Positions 27,719 to 35,353 of a DNA stretch of 64,000 nt are shown piece by piece. The translations under genes and the position numbers were made by a program. The stretch comes from Gelidibacter pelagius (GTDB lineage Bacteria > Bacteroidota > Bacteroidia > Flavobacteriales > Flavobacteriaceae), in the NCBI RefSeq assembly GCF_017581925.1, contig NZ_JAGEVG010000002.1, forward strand, positions 186,001-250,000, written 5' to 3'. Below the pieces are notes generated by a model, which saw only the letters and a list, made by a program, of their open reading frames with translations, was not told where the DNA came from and did not search any database. The first letter of the stretch is position 1. The number at the start of each line of letters is the position of its first letter.

Positions 27719-29014
27719 ATGAGCAAAAAAACAACAATAATCTTAATATCCGCAGTGGTACTTCTAATCTTGGTATTGATTGTAGGGAAAAAAGCCGGTT
27801 GGTTTGGTAACACAGGCAATTTTAAAGAGGTTGAAACTCAAGAAGTGACTCTAATGAATATTGTGGAGAAAGTTTCTGCAACGGGTAAAATTCAACCAGA
27901 GATTGAAGTAAAAATATCCAGTGAAGTATCGGGAGAGATTATAGATCTTCCCTTTAAGGAAGGTCAGCAAGTCAATAAAGGCGACTTGTTAGTAAGAGTC
28001 AATCCTGACCTTATTCAATCTGCGGTAAACAGAAGTCAAGCAACGTATCAGAATATAAAGGCTGGTTTAGAGCAAGCAGAAGCTTCCCTAAGAGAAGCTA
28101 AGTTAAGCTATGATCGGAACAAACAGCTTTTCGAAAAAGGTATTATCTCAAAATCAGAATGGGACAAGGCTGTTTCTGCCTACGAAATTGCCCAGGCAAG
28201 TCAACAATCTGCATATTATAATGTTCAGAGCGCGAGTGCGTCAGTAAGTGAGGCTCGAGATAATTTGAACAGAACCACCATTTATGCACCCATGACCGGT
28301 ACCATATCGAAATTGGATGTTGAATTGGGAGAACGCGTAGTGGGAACTCAACAAATGGCAGGAACTGAAATTTTAAGGGTGGCCAATTTGAACAATATGG
28401 AAGTTGAAATTGATGTCAATGAAAATGATATTGTTAAAGTTCAAATAGGAGATTCTACGATTGTTGAAGTAGATGCTTATCTAAAAAAGGAATTCAAAGG
28501 GGTTGTTACTGCTATAGCCAATTCAGCTGCTGGCGCGCTTACGGCAGATCAAGTCACAAATTTCAAGGTAAAAGTTAGAATAATTGAAGAGTCTTATCAA
28601 GACTTGATGGAAGGTAAAGGGGAACACTTTTCTCCATTCCGACCTGGAATGACTGCAACCGTTGATATTATCACCAAGCAGCGAAAAGGTGTGGTAAGTG
28701 TTCCAATCAGTGCCATTGTTATTAAAACAGACACTTCTTCCGTTAAAAAGCCATATACAAAGGCAGGGAATGATAGCGAAGTCGGTCCTCAAAGAGTTGG
28801 AGGTGAAGAAAAATTTGAATGTGTCTTTGTCAAAAATAATGATGAAGCAAAATTAAGAGTTGTGACCACAGGAATTCAGGATGATTCTAACATTGAGATT
28901 CTAACTGGTTTAAAGGAAGGTGATGTCATTATCACTGGACCTTATAATGTCGTCTCCAAAACACTAAATCCTGGGGATAAGATAGAAGTAAAAGGTAAAG
29001 AAGGAAAGAAATAG
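27719..29014 (+). CDS. efflux periplasmic adaptor (HlyD/MacA-like, second)
   Basis: A 431-residue membrane-fusion protein with a membrane anchor (about 8-25), lipoyl halves around a coiled coil (GLEQAEASLREAKLSYDRN), and a beta-barrel region ending in GLKEGDVIITGPYNVVSK. ATG 27719 is preferred over TTG 27692 because MSKKTTIILIS starts a normal anchor. It differs in length and sequence from the first adaptor, so the cluster has two adaptors for one TolC. An insert around residues 325-370 contains KKPYTKAGNDSEVG. Confidence 0.9.
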   Translation: MSKKTTIILISAVVLLILVLIVGKKAGWFGNTGNFKEVETQEVTLMNIVEKVSATGKIQPEIEVKISSEVSGEIIDLPFKEGQQVNKGDLLVRVNPDLIQSAVNRSQATYQNIKAGLEQAEASLREAKLSYDRNKQLFEKGIISKSEWDKAVSAYEIAQASQQSAYYNVQSASASVSEARDNLNRTTIYAPMTGTISKLDVELGERVVGTQQMAGTEILRVANLNNMEVEIDVNENDIVKVQIGDSTIVEVDAYLKKEFKGVVTAIANSAAGALTADQVTNFKVKVRIIEESYQDLMEGKGEHFSPFRPGMTATVDIITKQRKGVVSVPISAIVIKTDTSSVKKPYTKAGNDSEVGPQRVGGEEKFECVFVKNNDEAKLRVVTTGIQDDSNIEILTGLKEGDVIITGPYNVVSKTLNPGDKIEVKGKEGKK

Positions 29015-29032
29015 CTCTTAAAGGGATTAAAA

Positions 29033-29698
29033 GTGTCATATATACTAAACATTGAAACCGCCACAACCAATTGTTCCGTCTCTCTTTCTAAAGAAGGAGA
29101 GGTTTTGGCTTTAAAAGAGGATTATAATTCTAATTATTCTCACGCAGAATCCTTGCATCTATTTATTGATGCAGTCTTTAAGGAGGCCAATTTGAAGCCT
29201 CAGGATGTGGATGCCATTGCGGTGAGCAAAGGTCCTGGTTCTTATACAGGTTTGCGTATTGGAGTCTCAACGGCGAAGGGTTTGTGTTTTTCTTTGGATA
29301 AGCCTTTGATTTCTATAGATACTTTAGAGGCTTTGTCACATCAGGTACAAATTGATTCAGGAAGTATTGTGCCCATGCTTGATGCCCGTAGAATGGAAGT
29401 TTATGCAGCGGTCTATGATTCGCAGTACAAACAGCTGAGAGCTATACAGGCTCAGATTTTAGACGAAGATAGCTTTAAAGCATACTTAGATCAAGCCAAG
29501 GTCTACTTCATCGGAAATGGCGTTGAAAAGACCAAGGAAATCATCACACATCCCAACGCAATCTTTATTCAAAACAAGCTTCCTTCTGCAAATGAAATGG
29601 GAAAATTGGCTTACGATAAATATAAAATAGGCGACATTGAAAATGTCGCCTATTTTGAGCCTTTTTATTTAAAGGATTTTATCGGAACTAAACCTTAA
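29033..29698 (+). CDS. tsaB: tRNA threonylcarbamoyladenosine biosynthesis protein TsaB
   Basis: Scaffold partner of TsaD in making t6A37 on tRNAs that read ANN codons. The 221 residues begin MSYILNIETATTNCSVSL and contain VDAIAVSKGPGSYTGLRIGV and a GLCFSLDKPLISI segment, all standard for TsaB. The start is GTG at 29033. Its last codons carry a perfect 15-bp inverted repeat (29624-29656), and it converges with the mscS gene with a 4-base overlap. Confidence 0.93.
   Translation: MSYILNIETATTNCSVSLSKEGEVLALKEDYNSNYSHAESLHLFIDAVFKEANLKPQDVDAIAVSKGPGSYTGLRIGVSTAKGLCFSLDKPLISIDTLEALSHQVQIDSGSIVPMLDARRMEVYAAVYDSQYKQLRAIQAQILDEDSFKAYLDQAKVYFIGNGVEKTKEIITHPNAIFIQNKLPSANEMGKLAYDKYKIGDIENVAYFEPFYLKDFIGTKP
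29624..29656. terminator. bidirectional terminator-like hairpin inside the tsaB 3' end
   Basis: AAAATAGGCGACATT (29624-29638) pairs perfectly with AATGTCGCCTATTTT (29642-29656) with a 3-base loop. It lies within coding sequence (residues KIGDIENVAYF), 42 bases before the tsaB stop, and just beyond the end of the convergent channel gene. Confidence 0.7.
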
Positions 29699-30516
29699 GA
29701 TTCTTTGATTAAATGGACGTCACGCTGTGGATAAGGTATCTCTATTCCAGCAGCTTCCAAGCGTATTTTACCTTCTTCAAGAAATTTCCAGTGTAAACCC
29801 CAAAAATCTTCATTTTTAGCCCAGAAGCGTAAGGAAAGATTAACAGAGCTATCTGCCAATTCTGTTACTACCATCATTGGTTGTTTGCCTTCATCCTGCA
29901 ATACTTCTGGTTGTTCATTCACCAACTTTAAAATGATGTCTCTTGTCAGTTTTATATCGCTGTCATAACCGATACCGTAAGTGATGGCATCTCTTCGTAT
30001 GCCTTCAGATGAGTAATTGATGATATTATCGTTAGATAATTTTCCATTTGGTAATATCGCAAGTTGATTTCCAAAGGTGGTCAATTGTGTATTGAATATT
30101 GAAATTTCCTTTACAGTGCCTTCTACACCTTGTGCACCTATAAAATCGCCAATCTTAAATGGTTTCATGATCAAAATCAACACCCCACCGGCAAAATTGG
30201 CCAGAGAACCCTGTAAAGCCAAACCAAGAGCTAACCCTGCCGCGGCTAAAATTGCTGCAAAAGAAGTGGTTTCTATCCCAACTGTGCCTAAAACCACGAC
30301 AATTAGAACGACTTTCAGAGTCCAGCTTATAAGATTCAATAGAAATTTTTGAAGGCTTATTTCGTAATTGCCTTTTTTCATGCCTTTTTCAACGCCTTTC
30401 AAAAGTAGCTTTATGACCCATGATCCAATGATCCATATTAAAATGGCTCCTAAAACTTTTGGTCCAAAGTTAATTATCAGCTCATAGCCTTTGTCAATCC
30501 AATGTTGCACTTCCAT
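29695..30516 (-). CDS. small-conductance mechanosensitive channel (MscS family)
   Basis: A 273-residue inner-membrane channel that opens under membrane tension to release osmolytes. It has three N-terminal helices (about 18-38, 60-82, 88-113); the pore helix holds GLALGLALQGSLANFAGGV, the Ala/Gly pattern of MscS TM3. The beta and alpha/beta vestibule domains follow, with VEGTVKEISIFNTQLTT and ILPNGKLSNDNIINYS. The length is close to E. coli MscS (286). Confidence 0.93.
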   Translation of the reverse strand: MEVQHWIDKGYELIINFGPKVLGAILIWIIGSWVIKLLLKGVEKGMKKGNYEISLQKFLLNLISWTLKVVLIVVVLGTVGIETTSFAAILAAAGLALGLALQGSLANFAGGVLILIMKPFKIGDFIGAQGVEGTVKEISIFNTQLTTFGNQLAILPNGKLSNDNIINYSSEGIRRDAITYGIGYDSDIKLTRDIILKLVNEQPEVLQDEGKQPMMVVTELADSSVNLSLRFWAKNEDFWGLHWKFLEEGKIRLEAAGIEIPYPQRDVHLIKES

Positions 30517-30599
30517 ATTATATTATATTATTTTATGTTTTTATCGTTAAGCTGCGAAGTTAAAAATTCTCAAAGGGAAAACACAATGGAATAGGTCTT

Positions 30600-30956
30600 T
30601 TATGAAAACATTAAAGAAGTTAATGCAATCAGTGCAGGTACTGATTGAATATAGAACAGTTTAATTTTTTTAGTAGAATAGGCGCCATAAATACCGGCAA
30701 TAATAACGCATCCCAAAAAGAAGAGTGTGAAAGAAGAGGTGTTCAAGATCCCTGAAAGCACCAAGCCTGCAGCCAGAAAACCATTATATAGACCTTGATT
30801 GGCAGCCAATACCTTTGTGTCTTCAGCAAAGGCCTTAGATTTTAACCCAAAACTTTTGATGCCTTTAGTTGTTGTCCATAAAAACATTTATAGAATAAGG
30901 AAATAAAAATGTTCAACAGCAACAAAGCTAATGAGAACTATAGTTAAGAGACTCAT
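30600..30956 (-). pseudogene. DUF1304 family membrane protein interrupted by one in-frame stop
   Basis: Read from the ATG at 30956-30954, the minus strand gives MSLLTIVLISFVAVEHFYFL, IL, then TAA at 30890-30888, then MFLWTTTKGIKSFG and onwards in the same frame to 30600 (118 codons before the final stop, the usual family length). DUF1304 proteins have a first helix ending EHxY..xxEMFxW, so the TAA stands exactly where the conserved Glu codon (GAA) is expected. One G-to-T change explains it. A restart at ATG 30887 could still give a 95-residue product lacking the first helix. A sequencing error cannot be excluded. Confidence 0.8.
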
Positions 30957-30960
30957 AGAT

Positions 30961-30990
30961 AAAAAAAATAGCGCTTAAAAAAGCGCTATT
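30961..30990 (-). terminator. intrinsic terminator of dodecin gene
   Basis: AATAGCGCTT (30967-30976) pairs perfectly with AAGCGCTATT (30981-30990). On the minus strand the stem is followed by a run of eight T (30968-30961). Confidence 0.88.
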
Positions 30991-30997
30991 GAATAGT

Positions 30998-31198
30998 TTA
31001 GTTGACTTCAAATGTTATTTTTAAGTTGACCCGATACTGTGCCAACTCATTATTTTTAACGGTGACGCTCTGGTCTTTAACATACACAGATTTAATGTTC
31101 TTGATTGTTTTGGAAGCGTGGGTTACTCCATTTTTTGTAGCGTCTTCCCAGCTTTTATCTGAGCTTGATAATATTTCAATAACTTTTAATACTGCCAT
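30998..31198 (-). CDS. dodecin family flavin-binding protein
   Basis: A 66-residue protein, the exact size of dodecin, a dodecameric flavin (or CoA) storage and quenching protein in the cytosol. It begins MAVLKVIEILSSSDKSWEDA and continues through TKNGVTHASKTIKNIKSVYV and a final strand VNLKITFEVN. These are the one-helix/three-strand dodecin features. It is a single-gene unit closed by the terminator at 30961-30990. Confidence 0.93.
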   Translation of the reverse strand: MAVLKVIEILSSSDKSWEDATKNGVTHASKTIKNIKSVYVKDQSVTVKNNELAQYRVNLKITFEVN

Positions 31199-31260
31199 TT
31201 TTATAGTTTTTAGATTAATAATTTACTTGTATTCTTAAAGATAAGAATAATAAATTAAAA

Positions 31261-32163
31261 TTAACCATTTATCGCTTCTACTGTTAAGTCCTTGTCCTTG
31301 AGCATTTCTTTAAGCATCGTCTCAATGCCATTTTTTAAAGTATAGGTGGAAGAAGGGCAACCACTACATGCACCTTGTAAAATAACGTTTACTTGTTTTG
31401 TTGCAGGATCATAAGATTTAAACTCAATATTTCCACCATCGCTGGCAACAGCGGGTTTCACATATTCATCAAGAATTGTTATAATTTCTTTTGAGATGTC
31501 ATCATATTCTTCAAACTTGGCTCCAACTTGACTTTCGGTTTTTTTAAGGGCTTTCGGGGCATCTGCTAAAATAATCTCCTTGCCGCTTTCTATATATTGT
31601 CTGATAAACTCTCTCAATTCCGAAGTAATTTCACTCCAATCTGCAGTATCATATTTAGTGACAGAGATGAAATTCTCATCAAAAAACACACTTTTTACAA
31701 AAGGCAAATGGAATAATTCTGTAGCTAAAGGAGAATACTTGGCATCCTCAATAGAAACAAATTCATACGACGTTGCCACTAATTGTCTATTGGCAACAAA
31801 TTTCAGTGCCGCTGGATTTGGAGTGCTCTCTGCATAAACTGATACAGGGCTTTTCTTTTTGACAGTCTCCTCGGTTACTACTGAATTGCCATCATTGATA
31901 TATTGCTCGATCTGTTGTGCAACTTCTTCTTGAACATCTTCCCATTCCACTATGTCATACCGTTCTAAAGCAATAAAATTGCCAGAGATATACACTTTTT
32001 TTATAAACGGAAGATAAAATAACTGTTGCGCTAAAGGAGAATTTGTGGCTTCATCAATATTACTAAATTCAAAGCTTTCATGATTGGTCAAAAACTTATC
32101 AGCCTCAAATTTTACGATAGTAGGATTGCTGGTTTTTTGTATGGAAATAGTTGTCGTTTGCAT
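31261..32163 (-). CDS. NifU/Nfu-type Fe-S cluster scaffold with two Nfu N-terminal domains
   Basis: A 300-residue cytosolic Fe-S cluster carrier. Residues 5-92 and 108-195 are two copies of the Nfu N-terminal domain (compare NSPLAQQLFYLPFIKKVYIS with YSPLATELFHLPFVKSVFF). Residues about 222-300 are the NifU C-terminal domain with VKPAVASDGGNIEF and the cluster-binding CxxC (Cys266, Cys269 in GACSGCPSS). Most Nfu proteins have one N-domain; the doubled form occurs in Bacteroidota. The -7 box lies at 32181-32188. Confidence 0.92.
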   Translation of the reverse strand: MQTTTISIQKTSNPTIVKFEADKFLTNHESFEFSNIDEATNSPLAQQLFYLPFIKKVYISGNFIALERYDIVEWEDVQEEVAQQIEQYINDGNSVVTEETVKKKSPVSVYAESTPNPAALKFVANRQLVATSYEFVSIEDAKYSPLATELFHLPFVKSVFFDENFISVTKYDTADWSEITSELREFIRQYIESGKEIILADAPKALKKTESQVGAKFEEYDDISKEIITILDEYVKPAVASDGGNIEFKSYDPATKQVNVILQGACSGCPSSTYTLKNGIETMLKEMLKDKDLTVEAING

Positions 32164-32180
32164 AGGTTCATTGCTTTATG

Positions 32181-32188
32181 CAAAAATA
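32181..32188 (-). promoter_or_regulatory. -7 box of Nfu gene
   Basis: TATTTTTG on the minus strand, 18 bases upstream of the start codon. A clear -33 box is not seen. Confidence 0.45.
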
Positions 32189-32402
32189 AGGAATCTAAAG
32201 GGTAAACCCGCCTTTTTGAGAATGATATTAGCCCTTGTGGTGATGATGAATTGAATGTCCTGAGCAATTGAATATGGGAGCCATAAGTTCGTGAGAAATA
32301 TATGACGTGTATCGGGTACTGAACTGTCAGAAATATTTATTTAATTAGGATATGTTATCCTACTTAATTTGGAGTAGATAGGAAATCAAGTGCAAAAATT
32401 TA

Positions 32403-32410
32403 TATATTTG
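32403..32410 (+). promoter_or_regulatory. -7 box upstream of PorP/SprF-like gene
   Basis: TATATTTG matches TAnnTTTG. No TTTG lies at the right distance upstream (the nearest ends at 32371), so this is a half match. Confidence 0.4.
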
Positions 32411-32542
32411 ACGCTTATAGTAAGCTGCTCGAGTAAATCGACACGATTAACCTGTGTTGTTGCCAACAGTAGTATTGGTTTTTTGTCGACGATCTACGGA
32501 GACAAGCACAGATTTAAAGTCGATTTTGTCTTGAAAGGAATA

Positions 32543-33559
32543 ATGAATATGAAGTTTAAAAAGTTTTGTTTACTAATCTTTGTAGTATTAATAGCGCAGT
32601 TCAGTAAAGCACAAGAAGGATTACCTATATATTCAGATTATTTAACCGATAATTACTACTTGATTCACCCATCCATGGCAGGTGTTGCAAATTGCGCCAA
32701 GATAAGATTAACAGCACGTAAGCAATGGTTTGGTCAGGATAATGCTCCTGCATTGCAGACCATGAGTATTCACAGCCGTATTGGAGAATCCCAATCTGCG
32801 GTAGGTGCCATTGTATACAATGACAAAAATGGCTACCATTCTCAAACGGGAGCTTATCTTACCTACGCACACCACCTGATGTTTTCTCGTAATGAAATTG
32901 ATTTGAATATGCTCTCCTTCGGCTTGAGCGCTGGAGCTATTCAATATAAATTAGATGAAACTACATTTTTAGATGAGGGTTTTGACCCTTTGATTTCTGG
33001 GATCGAGCAAAGTGCTACGAACTTCAATATCGATTTTGGATTCTCATATCACTTCATAAATTTTTATGCTCATGCTACGGTTAAAAACGTATTGAATAAC
33101 GATGGGATCAATTCCAACGCCAATGGCATCTTCAAATACGATAATTTAAGAACCTTGTTGTTCAGCGCCGGAAATGTTTTTACAAAAATTGGCAGCGACT
33201 GGAGTTATGAGCCATCCATAATGTTTTTATATAGAGATGGTACAAAAGAAGCCTCTATAGATGTTAATGGAAAGGTCTATAAAGATATGGACTTCGGGAA
33301 ATTATGGGGAGGTATTTCATATAGAAGAAGTTTAGATGGTGCTGAATTTGCAAATGGAACTGGAGTAAGCAGCCAGAAATTACAATATTTCACACCTTTT
33401 TTGGGTGTTGATTATAAAAACTTTGTCTTTGCCTATACGTACTCCTATCAAGCAAATTCTGTGGTTTTCAATAATGGTGGATTTCATCAATTGACGCTCG
33501 GTTATAATTTTAATTGTAGAAAGAAGAAGTATGATTGTGCATGTCCAGCGGTTAATTGA
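32543..33559 (+). CDS. PorP/SprF family type IX secretion membrane protein
   Basis: A 338-residue outer-membrane beta-barrel protein of the family that works with T9SS cargo, notably SprF for the adhesin SprB. The signal peptide runs from MNMKFKKFCLLIFVVLIAQF to KAQ. The family start EGLPIYSDYLTDNYYLIHP is followed by RLTARKQWFGQD and many beta strands, ending in LGYNF before a Cys-rich tail (NCRKKKYDCACPAVN). ATG 32543 is chosen because the signal peptide begins there. No giant adhesin gene is adjacent, so its partner is unknown. Confidence 0.88.
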   Translation: MNMKFKKFCLLIFVVLIAQFSKAQEGLPIYSDYLTDNYYLIHPSMAGVANCAKIRLTARKQWFGQDNAPALQTMSIHSRIGESQSAVGAIVYNDKNGYHSQTGAYLTYAHHLMFSRNEIDLNMLSFGLSAGAIQYKLDETTFLDEGFDPLISGIEQSATNFNIDFGFSYHFINFYAHATVKNVLNNDGINSNANGIFKYDNLRTLLFSAGNVFTKIGSDWSYEPSIMFLYRDGTKEASIDVNGKVYKDMDFGKLWGGISYRRSLDGAEFANGTGVSSQKLQYFTPFLGVDYKNFVFAYTYSYQANSVVFNNGGFHQLTLGYNFNCRKKKYDCACPAVN

Positions 33560-33982
33560 GTCGGCAGTCAGCAATCTTCAGTATGCAGTCCTAGTCTCAG
33601 TTTTCAGTAGTCGGTCTTTTTACTTTTTAATTTCTTTGTGAAACTTCGTGCTTCTTTGTGGAATAACTTTTTATTTCCGTTTACCGTTTTCCGTTATCCG
33701 TTATCCTCAGTCTTGGTTTTCAGTTGACAGTCTAATTTTTTTGTGAAAACTTCGTGCTTCTTTGTGCGCCATTATGGAATAGCTATTTTCCTCATCCCTC
33801 ATCCCTCATCCCTCATCCCTCAATTTTCAGTCTTCAGTCTCGGTTTTCAGGTGACGGTCTTTATTTAACATATTGATTTCTTTGTGAAACTTCGTGCTAC
33901 TTTGTGAACCCATGTGGAATAGCTTTTTTATTTTCGTAAATCGTATATCGTAAATCCCATCAAGCATCATCAGATTGTAAGT
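33560..33982. repeat. intergenic block of short repeats
   Basis: Three copies of a motif reading GTGAAACTTCGTGCTTCTTT with variants (33631-33660, 33741-33766, 33876-33906), a 7-base tandem repeat CTCATCC in about 4.5 copies (33791-33822), and many scattered CAGTCTTCAGT / GTTTTCAG words. No gene is visible. Related words recur at 37591-37620, 48140-48284 and 63680-63735. Confidence 0.75.
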
Positions 33983-35149
33983 TTATTTATCCCAAGAATA
34001 ATTTTTCTTTTTTGCCTGTGTTTTGATGGCTTTTATCATGGCGTTTTCCAATCCGTTGTCATCTTCTTTTTGTTGTTGAAGGATGTAAACCCTACGTTTT
34101 TCATTTAAGTTTTGAACTTCTTGTTGAATTTTTTCTCGCTCTTCACTCTTTTTGGCCACATAGGTTTTAATTTGCGCTGTAGACTTTCCTTTAAGTTCAG
34201 TCGGCAAATCCTTGTCTTTTAAATCTTCATACTTAAAGGATTTGTTCTTCTCAGCGTCCACCAAATCCCAAGTGTCATTTTTATATAAATGCGAACTTTT
34301 ACTTACCGTTCTGCTTACCGCATTGGCACTACTATAAGCTTCGGCATTGGCATCCTGTTCTGATTGCAAGGTCATTTTTTGACGGCCTGCACTGCCATAG
34401 GCCACATAGGTTTGATTTAGCTTTTGGTTCAATTGTAATATTTTATCATCGTAAGGGGAAGCAACATAAGTCGTGTTGTGATTTTGATTGATGGCCATAT
34501 AATCGCCATTCGCTAAATCAGCACCATTTTTCCAGTAACTGGAAATACCTTGGTTATAATCACCACAAAAAATAGTATTGATCGTGACATCTTTACCAAC
34601 GGCCAATTTAGCCGCATCTTGATAGCTGACTTTACCTTGTGTGAAAGGCTCGTTTCCTGCAATAAAAATGAGTTTGAGATCATCTTGGTTGTTTCCCCAA
34701 TTTAACTGTTTTAAAGAGGTTTGAATGACTTGTCCGCAGTATTCATTGCCGCCGTTGGTGGTTAATGAAAACAGTTGATTGGAAATCTCATCCAAGTCCC
34801 TGCTGAACGGTAGTACCTGACGGATAAAACCCTCATCGCCATTAAGGTTGTCGTTGCCATATTCATAAATTGCAATTTGTAGATTTGGTTTGGCATCATC
34901 ACATTGGGCATAGGAAAGTTCATTGACGATTTCCCAAAGTTGCGCTTTGGCCTGATCGATCAAGCCGTCCATACTGTTGCTTGTATCTAACAGTAATGCT
35001 ACTTTTATAAATTGCTTGTTTGGAATATTGGTCTGTGTTTCTGCAAGAGCCAAGTCAGAAGTAGTTGGTTTTTTTGAGTTGGCGTTACAAGCTATAAATC
35101 CGAATAGACATAAGCTTAAGGCTGTTATTTTTAGAATCGTTTTCATCAT
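33983..35149 (-). CDS. VWA-domain lipoprotein
   Basis: A 388-residue predicted lipoprotein: N-terminal helix and lipobox FGFIAC with Cys21. Residues about 48-235 form a von Willebrand factor A domain with the metal site DTSNSM (55-60, DxSxS) and TLTTNGG-like loop SLTTNGGNEYCG. The rest (about 250-388) is charged and helical, including REKIQQEVQNLNEKRRVYIL. VWA domains bind protein or ligand partners through a metal ion. The specific role is unknown. It is divergent from the histidine kinase gene. Confidence 0.82.
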   Translation of the reverse strand: MMKTILKITALSLCLFGFIACNANSKKPTTSDLALAETQTNIPNKQFIKVALLLDTSNSMDGLIDQAKAQLWEIVNELSYAQCDDAKPNLQIAIYEYGNDNLNGDEGFIRQVLPFSRDLDEISNQLFSLTTNGGNEYCGQVIQTSLKQLNWGNNQDDLKLIFIAGNEPFTQGKVSYQDAAKLAVGKDVTINTIFCGDYNQGISSYWKNGADLANGDYMAINQNHNTTYVASPYDDKILQLNQKLNQTYVAYGSAGRQKMTLQSEQDANAEAYSSANAVSRTVSKSSHLYKNDTWDLVDAEKNKSFKYEDLKDKDLPTELKGKSTAQIKTYVAKKSEEREKIQQEVQNLNEKRRVYILQQQKEDDNGLENAMIKAIKTQAKKKNYSWDK

Positions 35150-35302
35150 ATTATTTATTTTTATTCGATGCCGTAAATCTAGTTGTAAGTTTTCAGTATA
35201 AAAAAATAGAATGAGCGAGGAGGCTATATCAATTAGTGAAGCGATATCTCGAATTAGCGAACTGGTGTTTATTGGGTCAGAAGGACCGAAAGTTGAAAAT
35301 AT

Positions 35303-35336
35303 GCGTTTTAATTAGTCAGATAAAACGCCTATTTTT
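35303..35336 (+). promoter_or_regulatory. terminator-like hairpin in leader of histidine kinase gene
   Basis: GCGTTTTA (35303-35310) pairs with TAAAACGC (35321-35328), followed by CTATTTTTATT, 17 bases before the ATG at 35354. The upstream gene is divergent, so this is not the terminator of a plus-strand neighbour. Confidence 0.45.
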
Positions 35337-35353
35337 ATTCTGTTAAAAAATAT

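Larger units (their letters stand above)
32164..32542. other. divergent region between nfu-like gene and PorP/SprF-like gene
   Basis: It holds a minus-strand -7 box TATTTTTG (32188-32181) for the Nfu gene and a plus-strand -7 box at 32403-32410. The latter implies a leader of about 125 bases before ATG 32543. No gene is recognised; the open frame from GTG 32390 into the PorP-like gene lacks any signal sequence before residue 52. Confidence 0.5.
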
